Position numbers and translations under genes: made by a program. Under the pieces are notes generated by a model. It did not search any database and was not told where the DNA came from. It worked only from the letters and a program-made list of their open reading frames with translations. A stretch of DNA of 18,547 nt, taken from assembly GCA_040394255.1 (NCBI GenBank), contig JBEBSP010000038.1, positions 1-18,547 of the forward strand. The letters are read 5' to 3'. Origin of the DNA: Agaricicola taiwanensis_A (GTDB lineage Bacteria > Pseudomonadota > Alphaproteobacteria > Rhizobiales > Methylopilaceae). Positions 1-7,623 of this stretch are shown here, in pieces. Position 1 is the stretch's first letter; every line of letters starts with the position of its first letter.

Positions 1-1610
1 GCCTGCATGAGCGACTGCCGGTGCGCCACGATGATGACGATCGCGCCGCCGTCGCGCGCGTTGCCGATGGCACGCAGCAGGGCCTGCTCGCCGTCATGGT
101 CGAGATTGGCGTTGGGCTCGTCCAGCACCAGCAGCCTCGGACGCCCGTAAAGGGCGCGGGCCAGCGCGATGCGCTGCTTCTGCCCGCCCGAGAGCGTGTA
201 GCGGCCATCGCCCACGGGCGTGTCATATCCCAGCGGCAGCCGGCCGATCATCTCGTGCACGCCGGCGCGCCGCGCCGCCTCGATCACCAGGCGGGGGTCC
301 TCCTCCCGCATGCGCGAGATGTTGTCGCGGATGGTGCCGTCGAGCAGCGAGACCGACTGGGGCAGATAGCCGACCATGTCGCCGAAGGAACCGCGCTCCC
401 AGAGGAAGACGTTGTTGCCGTCGAGATAGACGCCGCCGGCCGTGGGCCGGAGCACGCCCACGAGAAGGCGGGACAAGGTGGATTTGCCCGCCGCCGAGGG
501 GCCGACGACGCCGAGAACGTCACCGGGCTCCAGTCCGAAGGTGATGCCGCGCAGGATGGGCAGTTCCGCGCCGGGAACCGCGTAGACCAGGCGGTCGACG
601 AGCAGTTCGCCTTGTGTCCAGGGCGTCGGGCTGCTCTGCCGCGAGGCGCGCGTCTCCTCGATCAGCGCCCGCACGCGCTTCCAGGCGGCGATGGCGAAGA
701 CCCATTGCCGCCAGTTGTCGACCATGCTGTCGAAGGGCAGCAGCAGCCGGCCCATGATGATGCTGGCGGCGATCATGGAGCCGGGCGTCACCTCCTGGCG
801 GATGACGAGCACGGCTCCGGTCGACAGCATGGCGATCTGCATGCCGTAGCGGCAGCTGCGGGTGAAGGATGAGAAGGCCCGCGCCCGGCGGTTGCCGGTC
901 TCGAGCAGTTCGACGGTGTGGATCTGGGCGCTGCGCCAGCGGCGGGCGAGCGCGGGCAGCATGCCCATGGCCTCGATCGTCTCGGCATGGCGGAGGTTGG
1001 CCCCGATGCGCCCGACATTCTCAAGGTTGCTCTCGTTGGCCTCCTTCATGATGCGCCGGGTCATCATGTCGGCCAGGAGGCTGAGGCCGATCAGCAGCAG
1101 GGCCGATGCGAAGGCCACCAGGCCGTAGATGGGGTGCAGCAGCAGCAGGACGCCCAGGAAGATCGGGCACCAGATCGCCTCCATGGGCGCGCCGATGGCG
1201 TTGCCGGTGATGAAGGAGCGCACGTCGTTGAGGTCGCGCAGGGCCTGTGTCGCGCGGGGAGAGCCGTGCTGGAGGGAATCGGAGACGGCCGCCTCAAGCG
1301 TGGGCAGGTTCAGGCGGCGCACGAAGGCGGAGCCCATGACCTGGAACGTCAAGGCCCTGATGAACTCCAGTATTCCGTATAGAATCAACGCGCCGAACGC
1401 CACCACGCAGAGCATGGTCAGGGTATCGATACTCTGGCTGTTTATGACCCTGTCATGCACCTGCAGCATAAACAGCGGAACGGTCAGTTGAAGCAGGTTG
1501 ATGAAGCCGCTCAACAGACCGGCATAGAGCAGGCCGTGCAGGAACGTCCGGTGCCCGTGCCGAATCACATCGCGCGGAGAACCGCCGACGCCTGACCATA
1601 TCGATGCCAC
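1..1610 (-). CDS. Type I secretion ABC exporter, PrtD-like (permease-ATPase fusion; 3' end cut by window)
   Basis: Inner-membrane half-transporter that would form a homodimer and, with an HlyD-type adaptor and a TolC-type outer-membrane channel, export an unfolded protein. About 537 residues are visible. An N-terminal membrane domain with hydrophobic helices (roughly residues 20-290) is followed by a nucleotide-binding domain with Walker A GPSAAGKS (about 370-377), the signature LSGGQKQR (from about 473), Walker B LLVLDEPNANLD (Asp about 497) and the H-loop VAHR just before the edge. PrtD-family proteins are about 560-590 aa, so only a short C-terminus is missing. The GTG start at 1610 is preceded by a GAGGGGG ribosome-binding site, and an in-frame stop lies just upstream. 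It is divergent from the MarR gene. The partner adaptor would be expected beyond position 1. The closest functional analogue by context is ExpD1/WgdA; the substrate is unknown. Confidence 0.93.
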   Translation of the reverse strand, partial: MASIWSGVGGSPRDVIRHGHRTFLHGLLYAGLLSGFINLLQLTVPLFMLQVHDRVINSQSIDTLTMLCVVAFGALILYGILEFIRALTFQVMGSAFVRRLNLPTLEAAVSDSLQHGSPRATQALRDLNDVRSFITGNAIGAPMEAIWCPIFLGVLLLLHPIYGLVAFASALLLIGLSLLADMMTRRIMKEANESNLENVGRIGANLRHAETIEAMGMLPALARRWRSAQIHTVELLETGNRRARAFSSFTRSCRYGMQIAMLSTGAVLVIRQEVTPGSMIAASIIMGRLLLPFDSMVDNWRQWVFAIAAWKRVRALIEETRASRQSSPTPWTQGELLVDRLVYAVPGAELPILRGITFGLEPGDVLGVVGPSAAGKSTLSRLLVGVLRPTAGGVYLDGNNVFLWERGSFGDMVGYLPQSVSLLDGTIRDNISRMREEDPRLVIEAARRAGVHEMIGRLPLGYDTPVGDGRYTLSGGQKQRIALARALYGRPRLLVLDEPNANLDHDGEQALLRAIGNARDGGAIVIIVAHRQSLMQ

Positions 1611-1716
1611 CGGACCCCCTCAAAATCATCATGTTCAGATAGAAATCGAGGCTTGCCAAGAAAAGGACATAACCTCTCACTAGCGTCACATCCTCGTGAT
1701 CGGCGCTACGTAGGCA

Positions 1717-1722
1717 AGTATA
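1717..1722 (-). promoter_or_regulatory. Possible -10 box for the leftward ABC exporter
   Basis: Read on the minus strand this is TATACT, a good -10 match, about 107 nt upstream of the GTG start. No well-spaced consensus -35 is visible; the region upstream is occupied by the inverted repeat at 1751-1772. A weak -35 plus an upstream dyad is the layout expected of an activated promoter, but this is inference. Confidence 0.35.
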
Positions 1723-1750
1723 GGATCAATTGTGGCAGACAAATGATGGG

Positions 1751-1772
1751 TGGATATTAATGAGAATATCCA
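1751..1772. promoter_or_regulatory. Perfect 8-6-8 inverted repeat, candidate MarR operator
   Basis: The arms TGGATATT (1751-1758) and AATATCCA (1765-1772) are exact reverse complements around a 6-nt AT-rich spacer. The flanks add a second, offset dyad: ATGATGG at 1743-1749 against CATCAT at 1771-1776. It lies in the AT-rich divergent region between the exporter and the MarR gene, about 30-55 nt upstream of the possible exporter -10. MarR dimers typically bind dyads of this size. The assignment to the adjacent regulator is inferred from position. Confidence 0.6.
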
Positions 1773-1849
1773 TCATAGCCACAAACTGAAGCTAACTTGT
1801 CTTTGAAAATGTTTCGAATTTACATGCAATTTCAAGTGGGGATATGGAT

Positions 1850-2410
1850 ATGGCGCATAAGCTCATGGAAGCAGTGAATGACGATGCTTCCAGCCAGGAG
1901 TGGTCTGCAAATGGACCGCCCGCACCTGTTTCGTTACCTCCGGCGGCGGATGCGGCAACGGTTTCCCATCTTGAGCTTGTTCGCCTCGTGGAGAGGGTCA
2001 ACAGACGTTACGCGGACCTTCTGCGGGTCGAACTCACTCGCCTGGGGATCGACGATGTCAGCTGCACCCAGGTGATGCTGCTGTTCACCATCGGCAACGA
2101 CGAACTGACCGTGCGCGACCTTCTGGAGCGCGGGCATTACCTGGGCTCCAACGCCTCCTATAATCTGAAGCAGCTGGTGGATGGCGGCTATGTCGACCGG
2201 ACGGCCTCCCCGCGCGACCGCAGGTCGGCGCGGCTCAGGCTGTCCGAGAAGGGGCAGGCCCTGTGCGCGTCGCTGGGCGTGGTGGACGAGACCTACCACC
2301 GCCTGATCGCGCGGGACGAGGACGAGATCCGGGACCTGGAGATCACCTACAGGACCCTGCGGCGACTGGAACTGATCTGGACCAGCACGCTTCGTTACGG
2401 CGAAGCCTGA
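1850..2410 (+). CDS. MarR-family winged-helix regulator (LdtR/ExpG-like)
   Basis: DNA-binding regulator of 186-188 residues. After a low-complexity N-terminus of about 38 residues comes a dimerisation helix (VRLVERVNRRYADLLRVEL), a winged helix with the recognition segment RGHYLGSNASYNLKQLV (about residues 96-112) and a wing rich in Arg (PRDRRSARLRL). The GHYLGSNxSYNLK plus DRRS combination resembles the alphaproteobacterial LdtR-type MarR subgroup. Two in-frame ATGs, at 1844 and 1850, are possible; the AAGTGGGG sequence at 1834-1841 is only 2 nt from the first but 8 nt from the second, so 1850 is preferred. It is divergent from a secretion exporter and 18 nt upstream of a glycosyltransferase, which suggests control of both, as ExpG/WggR does in the Sinorhizobium galactoglucan locus. 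The ligand is unknown. Confidence 0.9.
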   Translation: MAHKLMEAVNDDASSQEWSANGPPAPVSLPPAADAATVSHLELVRLVERVNRRYADLLRVELTRLGIDDVSCTQVMLLFTIGNDELTVRDLLERGHYLGSNASYNLKQLVDGGYVDRTASPRDRRSARLRLSEKGQALCASLGVVDETYHRLIARDEDEIRDLEITYRTLRRLELIWTSTLRYGEA

Positions 2411-2428
2411 CCGCTCCTTCGAATCCAC

Positions 2429-3658
2429 ATGAAGGCCATCCTGATCCACCCGCGCGGTCCCGGGCAGTTTCTCCGGCTGGCGCCGCATCTGGCGGCTCGG
2501 GGATGGGATGTCACGCTGCTCAGCGAGACGGTGGATCGCCATGTGCCGGACGTCCGCATCGTGCGGCACCGGGCGGAGCGGGCGCGGCGGGATACTTCCG
2601 CCCTCGCCCGCAACATGGCCGTGCCCGAGCACCACATCCGGGTCGGCTACAAGGTCGCCGAAACCCTCGACGCCCTCGCGCGCAACGAGGGCAGGCCCGA
2701 CGTCATCTTCGGGCACATCGGCTGGGGCAGCATGCTGTTCGCCAAGGATGTGCTGCCGACGACGCCGATGCTGGGCTATTGCGAGTATTTCTTCCGGGCG
2801 GAGGGCGGCGACGTCGGCTTCGACCCGCACGAGCCCGTCACCCTCGACGACCGCCAGAGACTGCGCCTGCGCAACCTCGGGCAGCTTGTGACCCTCGACG
2901 CCATCGACGCCAGCGTCAGCCCGACGCGCTGGCAGCGCAGCCGCTATCCCAAGCCCTACCGGGAGACCATGGGCCTGTGCCACGACGGCGTCGACACGGT
3001 GCTGTGCCGGCCCAATCCCTCGGCGCGGCTGAAGCTGCCCTCGGGACGCGTGCTTCGCCACGGCGATCCGGTCGTGACCTATGCCGCCCGCGACCTCGAA
3101 CCCTACCGTGGATTCCCGCAGTTCATGCGCGCCGCCGCCATGGTCGCCCGGCGCCGCCCCGATGCGGTCTTCGTCGTGGCCGGCGGCGACGGCGTCAGCT
3201 ACGGCCGCCCGAGCCCCGACGGCCGCAGCTGGCGCGACATCATGCTGGACGAGACCGGCATCGATCCGGACCGCGTCGTCTTCCTGGGCAAGGTACCGCA
3301 TTCCCAGTTGCTCGCCCTGTTCCAGATCTCGGCGGCCCATGTCTATCTGACCTATCCCTTCGTCCTCTCCTGGTCCGTTCTTGAGGCCATGTCCTGCGGC
3401 GCGCCGGTGATCGGGTCGGCGACGCCGCCGGTGCGCGAGGTGCTGGCGGACGGCGTCAACGGCCTGCTGGCCGATTTCTTCGACCCGGATGCCCTGGCCG
3501 GGACAATCCGCGAGGCGCTGGACCATCCGGAGCGGATGCGGCCGCTCCGGTCCGCGGCCCGGACGACGGTGATGCGGCGGTTCGCGCTGGCCAGCTGCCT
3601 GCAACGGCAGACCTCGGCGCTGGAAAAGCTCGCCGGGCGGCAGGGCCGGCCCCACTGA
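2429..3658 (+). CDS. GT4-family glycosyltransferase, ExpC-like
   Basis: Cytoplasmic, GT-B fold retaining glycosyltransferase of 409 aa, probably adding a sugar to an exopolysaccharide or other surface glycan. The N-terminal Rossmann half starts with MKAILIHPRGPGQFLRLAPHLAARGW; the C-terminal donor-binding half has AGGDGVSYG and the segment TYPFVLSWSVLEAMSCGAPV (Glu319). The usual E-X7-E pair is incomplete: the first Glu is replaced by Phe311. The YPFVLSWS...EAM form is, as I recall, typical of the ExpC-like GT4 subgroup rather than a defect. The start ATG follows the MarR stop by 18 nt, without an obvious Shine-Dalgarno, so it is probably co-transcribed with and perhaps coupled to marR. Acceptor and donor sugars cannot be read from the sequence. 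Confidence 0.9.
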   Translation: MKAILIHPRGPGQFLRLAPHLAARGWDVTLLSETVDRHVPDVRIVRHRAERARRDTSALARNMAVPEHHIRVGYKVAETLDALARNEGRPDVIFGHIGWGSMLFAKDVLPTTPMLGYCEYFFRAEGGDVGFDPHEPVTLDDRQRLRLRNLGQLVTLDAIDASVSPTRWQRSRYPKPYRETMGLCHDGVDTVLCRPNPSARLKLPSGRVLRHGDPVVTYAARDLEPYRGFPQFMRAAAMVARRRPDAVFVVAGGDGVSYGRPSPDGRSWRDIMLDETGIDPDRVVFLGKVPHSQLLALFQISAAHVYLTYPFVLSWSVLEAMSCGAPVIGSATPPVREVLADGVNGLLADFFDPDALAGTIREALDHPERMRPLRSAARTTVMRRFALASCLQRQTSALEKLAGRQGRPH

Positions 3659-3760
3659 AGCCCGCGCTATTTTTTGAGCGCGCGGACCTGGATTTCGCAT
3701 TATCCTCCCGCTCACGCGCGGCCGGGGCCTCCCATCGGCGCGCCAGCACGAGCGCGACGC

Positions 3761-5035
3761 ATGACCGACGACGACTTCATAGTGTTGATCGACGACGAAG
3801 CCGCCGTCGAGGCGGCCGATCCGCTCCTGCCGCCGTGGAAGGTCGCGGTGATCGACGACGATCCGGCGGTCCACGACGGTACGCGCTTCGCGCTCCAGGG
3901 CTATACCCTCGCGGGACGGCGGCTCGAACTTCTGACCGCGCGCTCGGGAGCGGAGGGCCGCGAGCTCTTGCGCGCGCATCCCGACACCGCCGTGGTCCTG
4001 CTCGACGTGGTGATGGAAACCGACGGCGCGGGGCTGGATCTCGTCACCTACATCCGCCGCGACCTCGGCAACCACATGGTCCGGATCATCCTGCGCACCG
4101 GCCAGCCGGGACAGGCGCCCGAGCAGCGGATCATCGTCGACTACGACATCAACGACTACAAGGCCAAGACCGAGCTGACCGCCGACAAATTCTTCACCGC
4201 GCTCACGGTGGCGCTGCGCAGCTTCTCGCTCTACCAGCAGCTCCACGAGGCGAACATCCGGCTGGAGGAGCGCGTCGCCCAGCGGACGCTGGAACTGACC
4301 GCCGCCAACGAGCGGCTGCACGGCCAGTGGACCCGGCTGCGCACCATCGACGCCTTCAAGAGCGAGGTGCTCGGCACCGTGGCGCACGATCTCAAGAATC
4401 CGCTGGGCGTGATCCTCGGGCGCACGGAGATGCTGACGGAGATGCTGGCCATGCCGGCGATCCCGCTGCCGCAGGCGGGCGCGCAGATCGAGCACATCCG
4501 CAAGGCCGTGCGCGGCCTGACCGGCATGGTCGACAGCCTGATCGCCGACGCCATGGCCGATGCGCTCGACATCACCGTGCAGCGGCGGCCGTTCGACCTT
4601 TCCGCGCTCGCGGCCGACGTGGCGGAGGCCAACCGCGCACTGGCCGAGCGGAAGCAGCAGGCCCTTGCCTTCGCGGGAGCCGCCGAACTGGTCGTCGCCG
4701 GCGATCAGGACCGCCTGCGGGAGGCGATCGACAATCTGGTCAGCAACGCCGTGAAATACACCCCGCCGGGCGGCAACATCCTTGTGGAGGCACGGCTCGA
4801 CGGCCGGGACGCGCGGGTCGCGGTGCGCGACAGCGGTCCGGGCCTGTCGCCGGAGGACGGCGAACGGCTGTTCGGGCGCTTCCAGCGGCTGTCCGCCAAG
4901 CCGACGGGCGGGGAAAGCTCCACGGGACTGGGCCTTTCCATCGCGCGCCGAATCGTGGAGCTGCATGGCGGCCGCATCGAGGTGGAGACGCCCGCGGGCG
5001 GCGGCAGTCTGTTCACCATCGTCCTTCCCGCCTGA
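3761..5035 (+). CDS. Hybrid histidine kinase with N-terminal receiver domain
   Basis: Predicted cytoplasmic sensor kinase of 424 aa; no transmembrane segment is seen. An N-terminal receiver domain (about residues 25-150; acidic VIDDDPAVHD, phospho-acceptor Asp82 in LLDVVMET, conserved RTGQPGQAPE and NDYKAKTELT) is followed by a coiled-coil linker (about 158-190) and a HisKA domain with the H-box VAHDLKNPLG (His209). The HATPase shows the N-box DNLVSNAVKYTP (Asn325), G1 DSGPGL and G2 TGLGLSIARR. The receiver is the kind usually followed by a DUF3369 domain in RpfG-like regulators; that domain is absent here. ATG 3761 is chosen over a TTG at 3674 because the extra 29 residues look like untranslated leader; neither has a strong ribosome-binding site. 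The next gene, 10 nt downstream, is its probable response regulator. The input signal is unknown. Confidence 0.88.
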   Translation: MTDDDFIVLIDDEAAVEAADPLLPPWKVAVIDDDPAVHDGTRFALQGYTLAGRRLELLTARSGAEGRELLRAHPDTAVVLLDVVMETDGAGLDLVTYIRRDLGNHMVRIILRTGQPGQAPEQRIIVDYDINDYKAKTELTADKFFTALTVALRSFSLYQQLHEANIRLEERVAQRTLELTAANERLHGQWTRLRTIDAFKSEVLGTVAHDLKNPLGVILGRTEMLTEMLAMPAIPLPQAGAQIEHIRKAVRGLTGMVDSLIADAMADALDITVQRRPFDLSALAADVAEANRALAERKQQALAFAGAAELVVAGDQDRLREAIDNLVSNAVKYTPPGGNILVEARLDGRDARVAVRDSGPGLSPEDGERLFGRFQRLSAKPTGGESSTGLGLSIARRIVELHGGRIEVETPAGGGSLFTIVLPA

Positions 5036-5045
5036 GATCGGTCCC

Positions 5046-5759
5046 ATGCAGCACATCATCGTGGTCGACGACGAGGCTCCCGCCCGGGAGATGGTCGGGG
5101 AATACCTCCAGATGCAGGGGTTCCGCGTCACGCTTTGCGACGGCGGCTCGTCCCTGCGCCAGGCGGCGACGGCGGACGCGCCCGACCTCGTGGTGCTGGA
5201 CCTCAACATGCCCGAGGAGGACGGCCTCTCGCTGGTGCGCCACCTGAAGCAGAACGGCAATGTGCCGGTCATCATGCTGACCGCCACCGCCAGCCCCATC
5301 GACCGGGTGGTCGGCCTCGAACTCGGCGCCGACGACTATCTCGCCAAGCCGTGCGAGCTTCGCGAGCTTCTGGCGCGCGTGCGCTCGGTGCTGCGCCGCG
5401 CGGGAGCCGCCGTGCAGCAGGCCGTGGCGACAGGCAACCGGGAAGCGGTCCGGCTGGGCACCAAATGGCTCGATCTCGACGCGCGCACGCTCAAGGGCGA
5501 GGATGGCCGCGAGCAGGTGCTGACGGCCTCGGAGTTCAACCTGCTCAAGGCCTTCGTCGACAATCCGAAGCGCGTGCTGTCGCGCGAACGGCTGCTGGAC
5601 CTCGCCAACGCCCGTGATCCGGACGCTTTCGACCGCGCCATCGATGTCCGCATCACCCGCATCCGCAAGAAGATCGAGCCTGATCCGGAAAACCCGAGGA
5701 TCATCCGCACGGTGCGCGGCGCGGGCTATATGTTCTCGCCCGAAGGCGGCGCGGTCTGA
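5046..5759 (+). CDS. OmpR/PhoB-family response regulator
   Basis: DNA-binding output protein of 237 aa. The receiver domain has the acidic pair Asp8-Asp9, phospho-acceptor Asp52 (LVVLDLNMP), Thr79 and Lys101 (YLAKP). A linker leads to an OmpR-type winged helix (about 140-232) with the characteristic LTASEFNLLKAFVDNPKRVLSR and a C-terminal VRGAGYMF. All phosphorylation residues are present, so it should be functional. It starts 10 nt after the kinase stop, so the two form an operon and cognate pair. It ends about 80 nt before the promoter of the rightward ThDP-enzyme operon; control of that operon is possible but not shown by any visible site. Confidence 0.95.
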   Translation: MQHIIVVDDEAPAREMVGEYLQMQGFRVTLCDGGSSLRQAATADAPDLVVLDLNMPEEDGLSLVRHLKQNGNVPVIMLTATASPIDRVVGLELGADDYLAKPCELRELLARVRSVLRRAGAAVQQAVATGNREAVRLGTKWLDLDARTLKGEDGREQVLTASEFNLLKAFVDNPKRVLSRERLLDLANARDPDAFDRAIDVRITRIRKKIEPDPENPRIIRTVRGAGYMFSPEGGAV

Positions 5760-5837
5760 ACCACACTCCCTGAAAATGCAATCCGCAGGCCTTCTCCTGT
5801 CGGCCGCGCATAGGCCGCTCGCCGCCCATCCGCTTTG

Positions 5838-5866
5838 TTGACAGTATTCACAACGCGTGTTTGCAT
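5838..5866 (+). promoter_or_regulatory. Putative sigma70-type promoter of the rightward ThDP operon
   Basis: A perfect -35 hexamer TTGACA (5838-5843) is followed after 17 nt by TTGCAT (5861-5866), a weak -10. Transcription would start near 5873, giving a leader of about 55 nt before the GTG at 5929. This 169-nt gap after the response regulator holds no other gene, and no convincing terminator was seen. Confidence 0.5.
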
Positions 5867-5928
5867 GCCGAACAGCCAATCAAAAATAATGAATGCCGGC
5901 TGAAGTCGGCCCTGCGGGAGGAAAGAGC

Positions 5929-7611
5929 GTGAAAGTATACGAGGCCGTTGCGGCGGCGGTCGTGGCTGAGGGGTGCGATTCCATCTTCGGTCTGGTGGGG
6001 GACGCCAATCTCGGCGTGTGGACAGCGCTCGGCGCCATGCCGGGTGTCACCCTCTATGCCGCCCGGCATGAAGCAGCGGCGGTCACCATGGCGGAAGCCC
6101 ATGCCCGCACCACCGGCGGGGTCGGCGTCGCGACGGTGACGCGCGGTCCGGGGCTGACGCATACGGCGACCTCGCTGATCGCCGCCTACAAGGGCCATTC
6201 GCCGGTGGTCGTGATCGCGGGCGACACCCCGGCCGGCAGCAAGAACTCCCACCAGGACATCGACCAACGCAAATTCGCGGAAGGCTGCAACACCCGCTTC
6301 CAGCAGTTGAACAGCGCCGACAGCGTGCTGGAGGACGTGCGCGAGGCCTTCTACATCGCGCGGGTCCATCGCTGCCCGGTGATCCTGAACCTTCCCGCCG
6401 ACATCCAGGAAAAGACATACGACTGGGACTGGGATTACACCCCCTCCACCGCATTCGTTCCGGCGCGCGTGCAGGCTCCCGATGCCGCCGCGATCCGCGA
6501 TCTCGCCGATGCTCTGGCGGCGGCGGAGCGTCCCGTCATCATCGCCGGGCGCGGAGCCCGCAACCCGGAAGCGCGCGACGCCATCGTGGCGCTGGCCGAC
6601 CGCGCGGGCGCGCTGCTGGCGACGACGCTGCTGGCGAAGGGGCTGTTCGCCGGGCATCCTTATGATCTCGGCATATCCGGCGCCTTCGCCAGCGCGCCCA
6701 GCGAGCATCTGCTGGCGGACGCCGATTTCGTCCTGAGCTTCGGCGCGGACCTCGGCTATCACACCACCGAGGGTGGCCTGATGTTCCCGAACGCCTCGGT
6801 GGCGCGGGTCGACATCAAGGCGGCTGCCGACGGCATCACCATGCTGCCGGGCCGGTTCGTGCAGGGAGATGCGCGGGCGACCGCCACGGCTGTGCGCGAG
6901 GAACTGGAACTGCGCCAGCTCACGCGCGCCGGCTACCGAAGCGCCGGGACGGACGGCATCCTCACCGCCGCGCCGGCGACCTTCGAGAAACCTGACGACG
7001 GCCTCGACCCCCGGCAACTCATGCGCCACATGTCGGCCGCCCTGCCCCCGCAGACCCGCGTGACCTGCGGCATCGGGCATTTCTTCGCCTTCCCCGCGAT
7101 GTATCTGGCTCTTCCCGATGGCGGCGAGATGCAGTTCTCCCACCACTTCGGGGCCATCGGACAGGGGCTCGCCTATGCCATCGGCTCCTGCGTCGGGGCG
7201 CGCAACCGGCCGAACGTCCTGATCGAGGGCGACGGCAGCCTGCTCCAGCATCTCCAGGAACTGGAAACCGTGGTGCGCGAGGGCCTGCAACTGACCGTCG
7301 TGGTCTGGAACGACGCGGGCTATGGCGCGGAGGTCCACAAGATGCGCGTCAAGGGCATGAACACCTCCTTCGCGCAATGGACCTCGCCCGACTTCGTGGC
7401 GCTGGCCCGCGCCTTCGGCGGCGACGGCGTCCGGCTGGAGGACGAGGCGCAGATCGAGGATGCCGTCCGCACGGGCATCCGGTCCGGCGGGCTCTATGTC
7501 ATCGACGCGCGTGTGTCCCCCACGACCGTGAGCGACCCCTACCACAAGCTCCATCTCGGCCGGGAAAACCGCGCTCCGCTGCTGCGCCCACTGGCGCAGG
7601 CCATCGGTTGA
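5929..7611 (+). CDS. Thiamine-diphosphate-dependent enzyme, acetolactate synthase-like (paralogue A)
   Basis: Cytoplasmic enzyme of 560 aa of the acetolactate synthase/benzoylformate decarboxylase superfamily, expected to decarboxylate or ligate 2-oxo acids through ThDP. The N-terminal PYR domain carries the catalytic Glu48 (RHEAAAVTMAEA) and TRGPGLT; a central domain follows; the C-terminal PP domain has the cofactor motif GDGS (434-437) and Asn461, exactly 24 residues after GDG. The family-specific stretch QELETVVREG...NDAGYGAEVHKMR is shared with the second ThDP enzyme at 11003-12679. The GTG at 5929 follows GGGAGGAAA with ideal spacing and begins MKVYEAVAAAVVAEG; an ATG 36 nt upstream has no such site. 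It leads an operon with the CoxG-like and cupin genes. The substrate is not predictable; it is not a clear biosynthetic IlvB. Confidence 0.93.
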   Translation: MKVYEAVAAAVVAEGCDSIFGLVGDANLGVWTALGAMPGVTLYAARHEAAAVTMAEAHARTTGGVGVATVTRGPGLTHTATSLIAAYKGHSPVVVIAGDTPAGSKNSHQDIDQRKFAEGCNTRFQQLNSADSVLEDVREAFYIARVHRCPVILNLPADIQEKTYDWDWDYTPSTAFVPARVQAPDAAAIRDLADALAAAERPVIIAGRGARNPEARDAIVALADRAGALLATTLLAKGLFAGHPYDLGISGAFASAPSEHLLADADFVLSFGADLGYHTTEGGLMFPNASVARVDIKAAADGITMLPGRFVQGDARATATAVREELELRQLTRAGYRSAGTDGILTAAPATFEKPDDGLDPRQLMRHMSAALPPQTRVTCGIGHFFAFPAMYLALPDGGEMQFSHHFGAIGQGLAYAIGSCVGARNRPNVLIEGDGSLLQHLQELETVVREGLQLTVVVWNDAGYGAEVHKMRVKGMNTSFAQWTSPDFVALARAFGGDGVRLEDEAQIEDAVRTGIRSGGLYVIDARVSPTTVSDPYHKLHLGRENRAPLLRPLAQAIG

Positions 7612-7623
7612 GGCCGCAAGCCC

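Noticed and set aside
2429..3658. Loss of the first Glu in the GT4 E-X7-E motif as evidence for an inactive glycosyltransferase
   Set aside because: The YPFVLSWS...EAM form is what I recall for the ExpC-like subgroup as a whole, so it is not a local defect.
3663..3682. Hairpin CGCGCT/AGCGCG as terminator after the glycosyltransferase
   Set aside because: Only 6 bp, with the T-run inside the loop rather than after the stem.
3674..3760. N-terminal extension of the receiver-kinase from a TTG
   Set aside because: The added residues are Pro/Ala/Arg-rich without domain character; ATG 3761 directly precedes the conserved receiver.
1934..5299. Open minus-strand frame of about 1,120 codons opposite marR, the glycosyltransferase and the kinase
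   Set aside because: It runs antisense to three clearly recognisable genes, its protein has no motif and is rich in His, Gln, Arg and Ala, as expected when GC-rich codons are read backwards.
5893..5928. Upstream ATG start for the first ThDP enzyme
   Set aside because: No ribosome-binding site; GGGAGGAAA precedes GTG 5929, which begins the family-typical MKVYEA.
5929..7611. Assignment as the branched-chain amino acid enzyme IlvB
   Set aside because: No small regulatory subunit gene follows, and the neighbours and the GAEVHK segment point to a different subfamily.
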